Shown here: one piece after another, positions 9,483 through 19,347 of the stretch | Layout of the letters: every line of letters starts with the position of its first letter | Numbering within the stretch: the stretch's first letter is position 1 | Assembly: GCF_902859945.1 (NCBI RefSeq) | Contig: NZ_CADIKL010000003.1 | Coordinates: 1 to 64,000 of the forward strand | DNA from: Paraburkholderia caffeinitolerans | Lineage (GTDB): Bacteria; Pseudomonadota; Gammaproteobacteria; Burkholderiales; Burkholderiaceae | Direction: 5' to 3' | DNA: 64,000 nt | Notes under the pieces: generated by a model | What the model was told of the DNA's origin: nothing | The model's database searches: none | Seen by the model: the letters and a program-made list of their open reading frames with translations, nothing else | Made by a program: the position numbers and the translations under genes

Positions 9483-10358
9483 TCAATCCATCTCGATGGC
9501 CCAGGCGTCGAACCATTCGCGCGGGCGTGCGATCTGGTCCTGCGCCGCGACGATTTCCAGTTCGTAGCGTCCCGCGTCGTAGGTGGTCTTCACGACCGCG
9601 TTCACGGCGGCGAGCGTGTGCTCGAAGGCGGGCCGCAGCGCGTCGCCGTTCATCAGGCGCGCGACGAAGATGGCGCTCGTGATGTCGCCCACGCCCACGG
9701 GCTGGCGCGCGAAGTGATAGAGCGGGCGCTGGCCGAGCCACGCCTCTTGCTCGCTCACGACGAGCATGTTGAAGGTGTCCGCGGGGCTGTTGCGGTCGAA
9801 CAGATGCTTGACGAGCACGAGCTTCGGGCCACGCTCCAGCAGTTCGCGGCAGGCGTCGACAGCCTCCTCGGCGGTCTCGATCTCGCGCCCGACGAGCCGT
9901 TGCAGTTCGCTGTGGTTCGGCATCAGCGCATCGGCCACTTCGGGCATGTGCTTGACGAGAAACTCCTGAATGCCGGGCTCGACCTTGCAGCCATTGCCGT
10001 CGCCGTTGACCGTGCCCATCACCGGGTCGCAAAAGTAGCGCGCGTGAGGGTTGGTGGCCTTCACGGCACGCACGACGTCGATCACGGCCTGGGCCTGCTC
10101 GGGCGCGCCGAGGTAGCCCGAGAGCACCGCGTCGCAACGCGGCAGCATGCCGATCGCGCCGATGCCATCGACAAGATCCACCATCTGCTCGGCATCGATT
10201 GCGCCGCCAGTCCAGTGGCCGTATTGCGTGTGGTTCGAGAACTGCACGGTATTGAGCGGCCATACGTTCACGCCGAGGCGGCGCATCGGGAACACAGCGG
10301 CACTGTTGCCCGCATGGCCGAATACGACGTGTGACTGGATGCTCAAAACGTTTTTCAT
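9483..10358 (-). CDS. pdxY: pyridoxal kinase
   Basis: A 291-residue PfkB/ribokinase-like kinase that phosphorylates pyridoxal in the vitamin B6 salvage pathway in the cytosol. The N-terminal region [18 protein letters not shown] followed by [12 protein letters not shown] is the PdxY signature, and FCDPVMG and the C-terminal [10 protein letters not shown] (anion hole and catalytic Asp region) are present. PdxK-type enzymes differ in the first motif. The ATG at 10358 gives MKNVLSIQS; 15 extra residues of an open extension are not family-like. Confidence 0.95.
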   Translation of the reverse strand: MKNVLSIQSHVVFGHAGNSAAVFPMRRLGVNVWPLNTVQFSNHTQYGHWTGGAIDAEQMVDLVDGIGAIGMLPRCDAVLSGYLGAPEQAQAVIDVVRAVKATNPHARYFCDPVMGTVNGDGNGCKVEPGIQEFLVKHMPEVADALMPNHSELQRLVGREIETAEEAVDACRELLERGPKLVLVKHLFDRNSPADTFNMLVVSEQEAWLGQRPLYHFARQPVGVGDITSAIFVARLMNGDALRPAFEHTLAAVNAVVKTTYDAGRYELEIVAAQDQIARPREWFDAWAIEMD

Positions 10359-10540
10359 GGGCGTTCTGTGGGGCGAGGCGCGAAATTTCGCGCGGTGCGG
10401 CAACGATAACCGAATTCGCCGCGCCCAGTCGATGGCCGCGTGTGCGCAGTGTTGCGCGCATCCGTCTCGCGGGTTGCGTTCCGGTGTGCGAAGTGTTGTG
10501 CAATCTGCTGTGCAAACCGTGCGCCGCTTTAGGCCAATTT

Positions 10541-12010
10541 TCAGGCCAATTCGCGATAGAGCGCCATGTAACGTTGTGCCGACGCGGCCCAGCCGAAGTC
10601 CTGGTGCATGCCGCGTTCGCGCGTCGCGCGCCAGTCATGGCTGCGCGCGTAGAGTGCGAAGGCGCGGCGGATCGCGGCGGCGAGCGCGTCGGGCTCGAAG
10701 CGCTCGAACACGAAGCCGGTGGCGATACCGTCGGCTAGATTTTCCAGCGAGGCGTCGGCCACGGTGTCTGCGAGACCGCCCACGCGGTGCACGAGCGGCA
10801 GCGCGCCGTAAGCTAGCGCGTAGAGCTGCGTGAGCCCGCACGGCTCGAAGCGCGAAGGCACGACCATGACGTCGGCGCCCGCGACGATCGCGTGCGCGAG
10901 TGTTTCGTCGAAGCCGAGCTCCACCGCCACGGCCTCGGGATGCTGGCGCGCCGCGCGCACGAAGCCCTGTTCGAGGCTCGCGTCGCCGGTGCCGAGCACG
11001 GCGATTTGCCCGCCGCGCGCGACAATCTCGGGCAGCGCGCCGAGCAGCAGGTCGAGGCCCTTTTGCTCGGTGAGGCGGCTCACCACGGCGAACACTGGCG
11101 CGTCTTGCCGCTGCGCGAGCTTCAGGCGCGCTTGCAGCGCCGTCTTGCAGCGCGGCTTGCCGCTCATGTGCGCGGCCGAATAATGCGCGGCGATAGCGTC
11201 GTCATGGGCCGGATGCCAGATCGAGTAATCGACGCCGTTCAGGATGCCCACGAGATCGTGCGCGCGGCCCTTGAGCAGCGCTTCGAGGCCGCAGCCCTGG
11301 GCGACGGTCTGGATCTCGCGCGCGTAGGTCGGGCTCACCGTGGTGATCTTGTCGGCGAAATAGAGACCGGCTTTCAGGAATGAAAGCTGGCCGTAGAACT
11401 CCACGCCGTGCATGTCGAAGAAGTCGGCGGGCAAGCCCAGTATGTCGAACTGTTGCGCGGGAAAAATGCCCTGATAGGCGAGATTGTGGATCGTGAAGAC
11501 GGTGCGCGTGCCGGCGTGCCGGCGTTCGCGTGCCGCCGCGCGCAGGTAAGCGGGGGCGAGCCCCGCGTGCCAGTCGTGCGCGTGCACGATGGCGGGCGCC
11601 CAGTCCGGATCGGCGTGCTGGGCGAGCTGCGCGGCGGCCCAGCCGAGCAGTGCGAAGCGCTGGGCGTTGTCGCCATAGGGCACCTGGGCGGCGTCCAGGT
11701 ACGGGCTGCCTGGGCGGGCGTAGAGCGCATCGGCGCGAATCATGTAGACGGGCAGGCCGTTGCCCGGCAGATGGCCGAGTTCGAGCGACGCTTCGGGCGC
11801 TCCGAACGTGCGCGCGAGGCGCGCCGGGGGGGCAACAGGGCGCAGATCGGCGAGGCCCGCGGCGACGCTCGCGAAGCCCGGCAGCAGCACGCGAGCATCG
11901 GCGCCTTGCTCGATCAGCGCGACGGGCAGGGCGGCCGTGACATCGGCGAGACCGCCGGTTTTCAGCAGCGGATAGAGTTCGCTGGCTACGTGCAGTACGC
12001 GGATCGTCAT
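10541..12010 (-). CDS. glgA: glycogen synthase (ADP-glucose)
   Basis: A 489-residue GT5 glycogen synthase that transfers glucose from ADP-glucose to the growing alpha-1,4-glucan. The ADP-glucose binding motif KTGGLADV is at residues 17-24, HDWHAGLAP and [12 protein letters not shown] follow, and the C-terminal Rossmann domain carries [20 protein letters not shown] and VGGLADTV. Length is normal. It lies 58 bp downstream of glgC on the same strand, so glgC-glgA is probably one operon. glgB, glgX and glgP are not in the window. Confidence 0.96.
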   Translation of the reverse strand: MTIRVLHVASELYPLLKTGGLADVTAALPVALIEQGADARVLLPGFASVAAGLADLRPVAPPARLARTFGAPEASLELGHLPGNGLPVYMIRADALYARPGSPYLDAAQVPYGDNAQRFALLGWAAAQLAQHADPDWAPAIVHAHDWHAGLAPAYLRAAARERRHAGTRTVFTIHNLAYQGIFPAQQFDILGLPADFFDMHGVEFYGQLSFLKAGLYFADKITTVSPTYAREIQTVAQGCGLEALLKGRAHDLVGILNGVDYSIWHPAHDDAIAAHYSAAHMSGKPRCKTALQARLKLAQRQDAPVFAVVSRLTEQKGLDLLLGALPEIVARGGQIAVLGTGDASLEQGFVRAARQHPEAVAVELGFDETLAHAIVAGADVMVVPSRFEPCGLTQLYALAYGALPLVHRVGGLADTVADASLENLADGIATGFVFERFEPDALAAAIRRAFALYARSHDWRATRERGMHQDFGWAASAQRYMALYRELA

Positions 12011-12068
12011 CGGAATGGGGCCTTTGCGGGCGAGAGACCGGCTATCGTTGATGGGGCGCTTATGTCGC

Positions 12069-13340
12069 TCAGCCGCCGCGCCTGAGCTTGGCCAGCGCTT
12101 CTTCCGTGACCAGCACGATGCCATTCTCGGTGCGGTAGAAGCGCTCGCCGTCGAGCTTGGGGTCTTCGCCAATCACGGTGCCGTCGGGAATCGCGCAGCC
12201 GCGGTCCACCACCACCTTGCGCAGCCGGCAGCTCGCGCCCACCGTCACCTCGGGCAACAAGACTGCCTCGGCAATGTTGCAGAACGACTTCACAACCACA
12301 TTCGACGAAATCACCGAGCGCGAGATCTGCGAACCCGAGATCACGCTGCCGCCGCACACGATCAGGTTGGTGCCGGAGCCCTGCAGCCCGTTCAGGTCGC
12401 GCACGAACTTGGCGGGCGGCAACTGCTCCTGATAGGTCCAGATGGGCCAGTTGCGGTCGTAGAGATCAAGCGCGGGAATTGTCGAGGCCAGATCGAGATT
12501 GGCGGACCAGTAGGCGTCGATGGTGCCCACGTCGCGCCAGTAGGGCTCGGCGTTCGGATCGGACGAGACGCACGAGAGGCTGAACGGATGGGCGATCGCA
12601 TGGCCGTCGGTGACCACGCGCGGAATGATGTCCTTGCCGAAGTCGTGGTCGGTGGCCGTGCGCGCGATGTTCTCTTCGAGCAGCTTGAACAGATAGGCGG
12701 TTTCGAACACGTAGATGCCCATGCTCGCGAGCGCGATATCGGGGTGGCCCGGCATCGCGGGCGGGTCGTCGGGCTTCTCGACGAAGCCCGTGACGCGGCG
12801 CGACTCGTCCACGGCCATCACGCCGAACGCGCGCGCGTCGAGGCGCGGCACCTCGATGCAGCCCACCGTGCAGTCGGCGCCGCTCGCGGCGTGGTCGGCC
12901 ACCATGCGCGTGTAGTCCATCTTGTAGATGTGGTCGCCGGCCAGCACGATCACGTGCTTCGGCGAGATCGAACGGATGATGTCGAGATTCTGGTAGACCG
13001 CGTCGGCGGTGCCGCGATACCAGTGCGCGCCTTCCACGCGCTGCTGCGCGGGCCACAGGTCGACGAACTCGTTGAACTCGCCGCGCAGGAAGCCCCAGCC
13101 GCGTTGCATGTGGCGCAGCAGCGAATGCGCCTTGTACTGCGTGACCACGGCGATGCGGCGGATGCCCGAATTCAGGCAGTTGGAGAGCGCGAAATCGATG
13201 ATGCGGTATTTGCCGCCGAAGTAGACCGCCGGCTTCACGCGCTTGTTGGTGAGCGGGCCGAGACGGGTGCCGCGCCCGCCCGCGAGCACGATTGCGAGCG
13301 TGGTGCGCTGTAGATCGTTGAGGCTTGCCGGAGTTTCCAT
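12069..13340 (-). CDS. glgC: glucose-1-phosphate adenylyltransferase
   Basis: A 423-residue ADP-glucose pyrophosphorylase that makes ADP-glucose from glucose-1-phosphate and ATP, the committed step of glycogen synthesis. The nucleotidyltransferase signature [17 protein letters not shown] lies near residue 20, WYRGTADAV and [11 protein letters not shown] follow, and the C-terminal left-handed beta-helix is present. The ATG at 13340 follows AAGGAGA on the minus strand. An open extension upstream to 13511 is not family-like. It is divergent from the lipoprotein hydrolase gene. Confidence 0.96.
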   Translation of the reverse strand: METPASLNDLQRTTLAIVLAGGRGTRLGPLTNKRVKPAVYFGGKYRIIDFALSNCLNSGIRRIAVVTQYKAHSLLRHMQRGWGFLRGEFNEFVDLWPAQQRVEGAHWYRGTADAVYQNLDIIRSISPKHVIVLAGDHIYKMDYTRMVADHAASGADCTVGCIEVPRLDARAFGVMAVDESRRVTGFVEKPDDPPAMPGHPDIALASMGIYVFETAYLFKLLEENIARTATDHDFGKDIIPRVVTDGHAIAHPFSLSCVSSDPNAEPYWRDVGTIDAYWSANLDLASTIPALDLYDRNWPIWTYQEQLPPAKFVRDLNGLQGSGTNLIVCGGSVISGSQISRSVISSNVVVKSFCNIAEAVLLPEVTVGASCRLRKVVVDRGCAIPDGTVIGEDPKLDGERFYRTENGIVLVTEEALAKLRRGG

Positions 13341-13522
13341 GATCGTCTCCTTGTTGTGCCCCCGGGGTGTGGCCTGGTTCTCGTGCCCCGGCTCGCGCGC
13401 CGGATGCATTTTGGGTCTTCCCATCGCCGGCGTCGTTCGTGTTTGTGACCGCGCATTGACTGTTCTAGCACCGAAAGCCATCTTGCGCGAATTCATTGCA
13501 CAGGGCGGCAACGCATGACGGC

Positions 13523-13528
13523 TAGAAT
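13523..13528 (+). promoter_or_regulatory. candidate -10 element of the lipoprotein hydrolase gene
   Basis: TAGAAT in the context GGCTAGAATCGG is a common -10 form in Burkholderiaceae. It would start RNA near 13534 and leave a leader of about 26 bases before the ATG at 13560. This argues against the upstream in-frame ATG at 13515. No good -35 is visible at 17 bp. Confidence 0.45.
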
Positions 13529-13559
13529 CGGCGATATTTCGAACCCTCCGTCATTGCCC

Positions 13560-14654
13560 ATGTTTTCGATACGCAAGCTTTACGCCATCGCCGCCTGTAG
13601 CGCCGCCGTTACCGGTCTTGCCGCATGCGCAACCGGGGGTGGCGCGAATGCGCCGTCCGCTGCTGCGTCAACGGTGGCCGCGTCGACCGACGGCACGGCC
13701 GATGGTCCTGCTTATGGTCCCGAGCTTCAGGGCTTCGACTATCCGCATCCGGTGCGCGAGTTCAGCTTTACGTCGCAAGGGCAGACGCTGCACATGGCCT
13801 ACATGGACGTGCAGCCGTCCAGGCCCAACGGCCGCACGGTGGTTCTGCTGCACGGCAAGAACTTCTGCGCCGCCACATGGGGCGACACGATCACGCGGCT
13901 AACCGAGGCCGGCTATCGCGTGATCGCGCCAGATCAGATCGGGTTCTGTAAATCGAGTAAACCGGCGGCTTATCAATTCAGCTTCCAGCAGCTTGCACGC
14001 AATACGCATGCGTTACTCGAATCGCTGGGCGTGCAGCGCGCGACGATCATCGGCCATTCGACGGGCGGCATGCTCGCGGTGCGCTATGGGTTGATGTATC
14101 CGCGCGAGACGGAGCAACTGGTGCTCGCGAACCCGATCGGGCTCGAGGACTGGAAGGCGAAAGGCGTGCCTTCGCTCTCGGTGGACGACTGGTATGCGCG
14201 CGAACTGAAAACGAGCGCCGACGGCATCCGCAACTATGAGCGGTCGACTTATTACGCGGGGCATTGGAGCGCGCGCTACGAGCCGTGGGTGCAGATGCTG
14301 GCCGGCATGTACCGGGGGCCGGGCAAGCAGCAGGTCGCGTGGGATTCGGCGCTGCTTTACGACATGATTTACACGCAGCCCGTGATCTACGAATTCGGCC
14401 AGTTGAAAGTGCAGACGCTGCTGCTGATTGGCGACAAGGACACGACCGCCATCGGCAAGGATCTCGCGCCGCCCGAGGTGCGCGCTCAGCTTGGGCACTA
14501 TCCGGCGCTGGCGAAGGCGGCGCAGAAGTCCATCCCGAACGCGAAGCTCGTGGAGTTCCCCGAACTCGGCCATGCGCCGCAGATGCAGGACCCCGAGGCG
14601 TTCCATGCCGCGTTGCTAGAAGGGCTGGCGGCGCTGCCGAGCCAGGCGCGATAG
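13560..14654 (+). CDS. alpha/beta-hydrolase lipoprotein
   Basis: A 364-residue alpha/beta-hydrolase with a lipoprotein signal peptide: a hydrophobic stretch then the lipobox LAAC, with the acylated cysteine near residue 22. The nucleophile elbow is GHSTGG (Ser167), the acid is probably Asp294 in GDKDTTAIG, and the histidine is His338 in ELGHAPQ. An HGKNFCAATW oxyanion region is present. It should sit at a membrane facing the periplasm. The start at 13560 gives a proper signal peptide and follows the likely -10 element; an ATG at 13515 would add 15 polar residues. The substrate is unknown. Confidence 0.85.
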   Translation: MFSIRKLYAIAACSAAVTGLAACATGGGANAPSAAASTVAASTDGTADGPAYGPELQGFDYPHPVREFSFTSQGQTLHMAYMDVQPSRPNGRTVVLLHGKNFCAATWGDTITRLTEAGYRVIAPDQIGFCKSSKPAAYQFSFQQLARNTHALLESLGVQRATIIGHSTGGMLAVRYGLMYPRETEQLVLANPIGLEDWKAKGVPSLSVDDWYARELKTSADGIRNYERSTYYAGHWSARYEPWVQMLAGMYRGPGKQQVAWDSALLYDMIYTQPVIYEFGQLKVQTLLLIGDKDTTAIGKDLAPPEVRAQLGHYPALAKAAQKSIPNAKLVEFPELGHAPQMQDPEAFHAALLEGLAALPSQAR

Positions 14655-14683
14655 GCTGTAGTTCGCGCCTGGCCGGGCTGAGG

Positions 14684-15679
14684 TCACCGGGCCTCGGCCA
14701 TCTCCGCGCGTACCTGTGCAGTGATCTCGAACGAACGCAGGCGCTTGGCGTGATCGTAGATCTGCGCGGTGACGATCAGCTCATCCGCTTGAGTCTGCTC
14801 GATCACTGAAGCGAGGCCTGCACGCACGCTCGCGCGGTCGCCCACCACCGCGCACGCGAGCGAATGCGCGACGCTCGAAAGCTCGAATTCGTTTGCCGCG
14901 ATTTGCGCCGCCGGAGGCGGGAGCTGCCCCGGCGTGCCGCGCCGCAGATTCACGAATTGCTGCTGTAGCGAGGTGAACAGCAGGCGGGCTTCATCGTCGG
15001 TTTCGGCGGCGAACACGTTCACGCCCACCATCGCGTGCGGCTTCGCGAGCGTGGCCGATGGGCGGAACTGCGAGCGATAGACGCGCAGCGCGGCGAGCAA
15101 CTGGTCGGGCGCGAAGTGCGAGGCGAACGCGAAGGGCAGGCCCATCGCCGCCGCGAGCTGCGCGCCGAACAGGCTCGAGCCGAGGATATAGATCGGCACG
15201 TGCAGTCCCGCGCCCGGCACGGCGCGCACGCGCTGGCCTTCCACCGGATCGGCGAAGAGCCGCTGCAATTCGGCGACGTCGTCGGGGAAGGCCTCGGCGC
15301 TAGCGTGCAGGTCGCGGCGCAGCGCGCGCGCCGTGGTCTGGTCGGTGCCGGGCGCGCGCCCGAGTCCCAGATCGATGCGCCCCGGATAGAGTGCCTCGAG
15401 CGTGCCGAACTGCTCGGCGATCAGGAGCGGCGCGTGATTGGGTAGCATGATGCCGCCCGATCCGACGCGGATCGTGCGCGTGCCGCCCGCCACATGGCCG
15501 ATCACGACCGAGGTGGCGGCGCTGGCGATGCCGGTCATGTTGTGGTGCTCGGCGAGCCAGTAGCGGTGGTAGCCCCAGCGCTCGGCGTGCTGGGCGAGAT
15601 CGAGCGTGTTGCGCAGCGCGACGCTGGCGTTCGAGCCGGCAGGTACCGGCGAGAGGTCGAGGACGGAGAAGGGAATCAT
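14684..15679 (-). CDS. LLM-class flavin-dependent oxidoreductase (luciferase-like monooxygenase)
   Basis: A 331-residue bacterial luciferase-like monooxygenase of the single-component MsnO8/YhbW-like group. It begins [18 protein letters not shown], with [23 protein letters not shown] and [14 protein letters not shown], all typical of this FMN-dependent family. The C-terminal part is also intact. It is cytosolic. It converges on the hydrolase gene 29 bp away. The natural substrate of this subgroup is not known. Confidence 0.9.
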   Translation of the reverse strand: MIPFSVLDLSPVPAGSNASVALRNTLDLAQHAERWGYHRYWLAEHHNMTGIASAATSVVIGHVAGGTRTIRVGSGGIMLPNHAPLLIAEQFGTLEALYPGRIDLGLGRAPGTDQTTARALRRDLHASAEAFPDDVAELQRLFADPVEGQRVRAVPGAGLHVPIYILGSSLFGAQLAAAMGLPFAFASHFAPDQLLAALRVYRSQFRPSATLAKPHAMVGVNVFAAETDDEARLLFTSLQQQFVNLRRGTPGQLPPPAAQIAANEFELSSVAHSLACAVVGDRASVRAGLASVIEQTQADELIVTAQIYDHAKRLRSFEITAQVRAEMAEAR

Positions 15680-16415
15680 GGGCGGGTGGCGTTCCAATGT
15701 TCGTGGAGCGTGCCGCGCGAGCCTGCCCCTGGGACGCCTGGTGTGCGCGCCGGGGCGGCTGCAAGGCAGACGCAAGGTCGGGGCATTGTGCCAAAGCGCT
15801 CCGGATCCTGCTGACGGCCTCGGGGAATCCATGCGCCCCGCGTGGTTTCCTATTTTCAGTCGGGCCGCCCAAGGCGAGCGGCGCAGACTCGCCTCAAACC
15901 ATTTTCATAATTGAACCAGAATAATTCTTGTTTATATCGATATTCACACGAGCTTGACAAAGACTGGATTCAATCTTGTTAAAAATGTATTTCAATATGC
16001 TTACCGATTATTTCCGGATGGAGAGGTGCTGGAAGCTCGTTGTGGACCGTCTGAAATAGTTGGCGCCGTTGCAAGCATGAGAGGCATTTTTGCGGGGGAC
16101 GCGGAAGCGGCGCGCGGGCGTTGCTGCTACAATTTTTCCCTTCGAATCAGGGTGCAAGCAAAGGTGCGGGAAACACCGTGCGGACCTTTTTTCGGTCATT
16201 GCTTAATCAATTCATCAGCTGATTCGTGTGGCATTAAAAAAGTGTAGCCGTCTGTTACGCAAGTGGCGGCGAATATGCGGCGCGGATACGATTCGCGTGT
16301 CAATTTTCGTGATATCCGGGGTAGGGCAAATGGTAGCAAGCGAGACGCTCGCGCTGGCCGGCGCGCCGCGCGATTGCGCCGCGAAGGCTTGGTCCTGCGG
16401 GCGAGGCATCGAGGC
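15680..16415. other. 736-bp intergenic region before hpnI
   Basis: No convincing gene is seen. The middle part (about 15890-16020) is distinctly AT-rich compared with the surrounding DNA. It contains a perfect -35 hexamer TTGACA (15954-15959), but only a weak -10 at 17 bp. Further on, TACAAT at 16128-16133 could be a -10 for hpnI with a leader of about 275 bases. The 10-bp palindrome ATCAGCTGAT lies at 16214-16223. A 97-codon open frame across the region does not have coding character. Confidence 0.4.
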
Positions 16416-17720
16416 ATGACGGCCGTGCTGGGTTCTTTGTCCCCATCGGCGTGGTGGCTCGTGGTTGCGCTGTGCGGCGCGGCTACCTTTTACGCCATCT
16501 GTGCCGCGATCACCATGCCACGCCTCGGTTCCGCCGCGCAGGTGCGCACGGCGATCCGGCGCGCACGCGCTCGCGCGCCGTTGCCGGTGAGCGTGCTCAA
16601 GCCGCTGTGTGGGGCGGAACCCCGTCTCTATGAAAATCTCGCCACTTTCTGCGAGCAGCACCATCCGCGTTATCAATTGATCTTCGGGGTGTCTTCGTCG
16701 AGGGATCCGGCAATCGCGGTCGTGCGGCGGCTGCAGGCCGCGTATCCGGCTCATGACATCGCGCTCGTGATCGATTCGCGCGTGCATGGCAGCAACCTGA
16801 AGGTGAGCAATCTCATCAACATGGCGGCGCATGCGCGCCATGACGTGCTGATCGTCGCCGATAGCGACATCGCCGTGGAGCCCGACTATCTCGAGATCGT
16901 CACGGCGCCGCTCGCCGACTCGCAAGTCGGGGTGGTCACCTGTCTCTACAGCGCGCGCAGTGTTGGCGGCTTCTGGCCGCGCGTGGGTGCGCTCTTCATC
17001 AACGAGTGGTTCGCGCCTTCGGTGCGGGTCGCGCATTCCACGGGCTCGCGCGCGTTCGGTTTCGGCGCGACGCTCGCGCTTTCGCGCGGCACGCTCGAGC
17101 GCATCGGCGGTTTCGAGTCGCTCAAGGATTGCCTCGCCGACGACTATCAGCTCGCGCGCTTCGCACGCGATCACGGGCTTGCCACGGTGCTCGCGCCGGT
17201 GTTGGTCGCCACCGACGTGATCGAGCCGACGTTCCGCACGCTGTGGCTGCGCGAAACGCGCTGGCTGCGCACGATTCGCTCGGTCAATCCGGCGGGTTTT
17301 GCGTCGCTGTTCATTACCTTTACCTCGCCGTGGCTCGTGCTGGGCGCGTTCGCATACTGGCAGCTCGCGGCCGGCGCCGCGGCGGCAGGGGCTGGCGGGG
17401 CGAGCGTCGCGTCGGCCGTGCTCGGGGCGAGCACGGTTGGCGGTATCATCGCGCGGTTGGCGGTGCATGCGCGCGGCAGTGCGAGCCTGCGGGCGTTCTG
17501 GCGCGATTTGCCGCTGGTGCCGTTGCGCGATGCGCTGTTGCTGCTGCAGTGGCTGGCTGCCGTATTCGGCTCGCACGTCATCTGGCGCGGCGTGCGCGTG
17601 CCGGTCGCCAACCCCGACGTCGTGGTGGCCGCCGACATGGCCGCCATGCCGGGCGCTGGCGAAGCGCGCGTGAGGTCCGCGCCGCGCCGGGCGGCCGTCG
17701 AGGTGTCGGATGGCCGCTGA
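16416..17720 (+). CDS. hpnI: hopanoid biosynthesis glycosyltransferase HpnI
   Basis: A 434-residue GT2 membrane glycosyltransferase that adds N-acetylglucosamine to bacteriohopanetetrol. An N-terminal membrane segment (about 10-33) is followed by LPVSVLKPLCGAEPRLYENL, the DxD-type VADSDIAVEPDYL (Asp149), the DDYQLARFARDHG acid motif (about 242) and RETRWLR. C-terminal hydrophobic segments follow. This architecture with hpnJ, hpnK and hpnL downstream fixes the identity. The ATG at 16416 is the first that gives the family N-terminus. A 205-bp spacer with 15-bp repeats separates it from hpnJ. Confidence 0.93.
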   Translation: MTAVLGSLSPSAWWLVVALCGAATFYAICAAITMPRLGSAAQVRTAIRRARARAPLPVSVLKPLCGAEPRLYENLATFCEQHHPRYQLIFGVSSSRDPAIAVVRRLQAAYPAHDIALVIDSRVHGSNLKVSNLINMAAHARHDVLIVADSDIAVEPDYLEIVTAPLADSQVGVVTCLYSARSVGGFWPRVGALFINEWFAPSVRVAHSTGSRAFGFGATLALSRGTLERIGGFESLKDCLADDYQLARFARDHGLATVLAPVLVATDVIEPTFRTLWLRETRWLRTIRSVNPAGFASLFITFTSPWLVLGAFAYWQLAAGAAAAGAGGASVASAVLGASTVGGIIARLAVHARGSASLRAFWRDLPLVPLRDALLLLQWLAAVFGSHVIWRGVRVPVANPDVVVAADMAAMPGAGEARVRSAPRRAAVEVSDGR

Positions 17721-17742
17721 GGCCGTGCCTGGGTCCAACGCA

Positions 17743-17787
17743 GTCAGACCCGAATAGGTCAGGCCCGAATAAGTCAGGTCCAGTGTG
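17743..17787 (+). repeat. three tandem 15-bp units between hpnI and hpnJ
   Basis: Three adjacent 15-base units begin with GTCAG: GTCAGACCCGAATAG, GTCAGGCCCGAATAA and GTCAGGTCCAGTGTG. The first two differ at two positions; the third keeps the first half only. They lie just behind the hpnI stop in an otherwise featureless spacer. Confidence 0.75.
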
Positions 17788-17925
17788 CCGGACCGAAGCG
17801 CTCTGGAGGTGTGAACCTCGGGAGCACACCAAAAATTGTGGCGTGCCGCGCCGGCTTTAAGTCAGCGCGCGCGTTTGTCGTTCATTCATGCCCATTAATA
17901 AAAGGGTTGGCGGAGCACTCATCTC

Positions 17926-19347
17926 ATGAAAACGCTGTTTTTGCAGGCCCCGTCCTATGACGGCTTCGACGGTGGCGCAGGCTCGCGCTATCAGGCGAAG
18001 CGCGAGATCCGCTCGTTCTGGTATCCGACCTGGCTCGCCCAGCCCGCAGCCCTCGTGCCGGACAGCCGCGTGCTCGACGCGCCCGCCGATGGCATCGGCG
18101 TCGAAGAAACGCTGAAGATCGCGATGGACTATGAACTCGTGATCATCCACACGAGCACGCCGTCGTTCCCGACCGACGCGCTGTTCGCCGAGGACCTGAA
18201 AAAGCGCAAGCCGTCGCTGCTGGTCGGCATGGTGGGCGCGAAGGTGATGGTCGATCCGCACAACTCGCTCACGGCCACCGAGGCGATCGATTTCGTCTGC
18301 CGCGAGGAATTCGACTTCACCTGCAAGGAAATCGCCGAAGGCAAGCCGTTCGCCGAGATCAAGGGCTTGAGCTGGCGCGCGAAGGACGGCTCGATCGAGC
18401 ATAACGAAGCGCGTCCGATTCTCGAGAACATGGACGAGCTGCCCTTCGTGGCGCCCGTCTACAAGCGCGATCTGAAGATCGACAACTACTTCATCGGCTA
18501 CCTGAACTACCCGTACGTGTCGATCTACACGGGTCGCGGCTGCAAGTCGCGCTGCACGTTCTGCCTGTGGCCGCAGACGGTGAGCGGCCACCGCTACCGC
18601 ACGCGCTCGGTCGAGAACGTGATCGCGGAAGCGAAGTGGATTCGCGACAACATGCCGGAAGTGAAGGAGCTCATGTTCGACGACGACACCTTCACCGACG
18701 ACCTGCCGCGCGCCGAAGCCATCGCGCTCGGTCTGGGCAAGCTCGGCATGACGTGGTCGTGCAACGCGAAGGCGAACGTGCCGTACAAGACGCTCAAGGT
18801 CATGAAGGAAAACGGCCTGCGTCTGCTGCTCGTGGGCTTCGAGTCGGGCGACGACCAGATCCTCGTGAACATCAAGAAGGGCGTGCGCACCGACTTCGCG
18901 CGCCGCTTCAGCGCGGACTGCAAGAAGCTTGGCATCAAGATCCACGGCACCTTCATTCTCGGCCTGCCGGGCGAGACGCCGGAGACCATCAAGAAGACCA
19001 TCGAGTACGCGAAGGAAATCAATCCGCACACGATCCAGGTCTCGCTCGCGGCGCCTTATCCGGGCACGACGCTCTACAAGCAGGCCGTCGAGAACGGCTG
19101 GATGGAAGAGAACAAGACCATCAATCTCGTGAGCAAGGAAGGCGTGCAGCTTGCGGCGATCGGCTATCCGCACCTGTCGCGCGACGAGATCTATCACCAT
19201 CTCGAGCAGTTCTATCGCCAGTTCTATTTCCGCCCGTCGAAGATCTGGGAAATCGTGCGCGAGATGCTCACGAGCTGGGACATGATGAAGCGCCGTCTGC
19301 GCGAAGGCGTGGAGTTCTTCCGCTTCCTGCGCGCCCACGAGGCATGA
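17926..19347 (+). CDS. hpnJ: hopanoid biosynthesis radical SAM protein HpnJ
   Basis: A 473-residue radical SAM enzyme that converts the bacteriohopanetetrol glucosamine headgroup to the cyclitol ether. An N-terminal cobalamin-binding-like domain (about 1-150) precedes the radical SAM core with CKSRCTFC (Cys206, Cys210, Cys213) binding the 4Fe-4S cluster. The SAM-domain segments LLLVGFESGDD and GTFILGLPGET follow. GGAG stands 13 bases before the ATG. The stop overlaps the hpnK start, so the genes are coupled. Confidence 0.95.
   Translation: MKTLFLQAPSYDGFDGGAGSRYQAKREIRSFWYPTWLAQPAALVPDSRVLDAPADGIGVEETLKIAMDYELVIIHTSTPSFPTDALFAEDLKKRKPSLLVGMVGAKVMVDPHNSLTATEAIDFVCREEFDFTCKEIAEGKPFAEIKGLSWRAKDGSIEHNEARPILENMDELPFVAPVYKRDLKIDNYFIGYLNYPYVSIYTGRGCKSRCTFCLWPQTVSGHRYRTRSVENVIAEAKWIRDNMPEVKELMFDDDTFTDDLPRAEAIALGLGKLGMTWSCNAKANVPYKTLKVMKENGLRLLLVGFESGDDQILVNIKKGVRTDFARRFSADCKKLGIKIHGTFILGLPGETPETIKKTIEYAKEINPHTIQVSLAAPYPGTTLYKQAVENGWMEENKTINLVSKEGVQLAAIGYPHLSRDEIYHHLEQFYRQFYFRPSKIWEIVREMLTSWDMMKRRLREGVEFFRFLRAHEA

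Noticed and set aside
13515..13559. Upstream ATG start for the lipoprotein hydrolase
   Set aside because: It would precede the likely transcription start and would place polar residues before the signal peptide.
15954..16247. A 97-codon frame in the gap before hpnI
   Set aside because: No family motif, no ribosome binding site and no codon bias like neighbouring genes.
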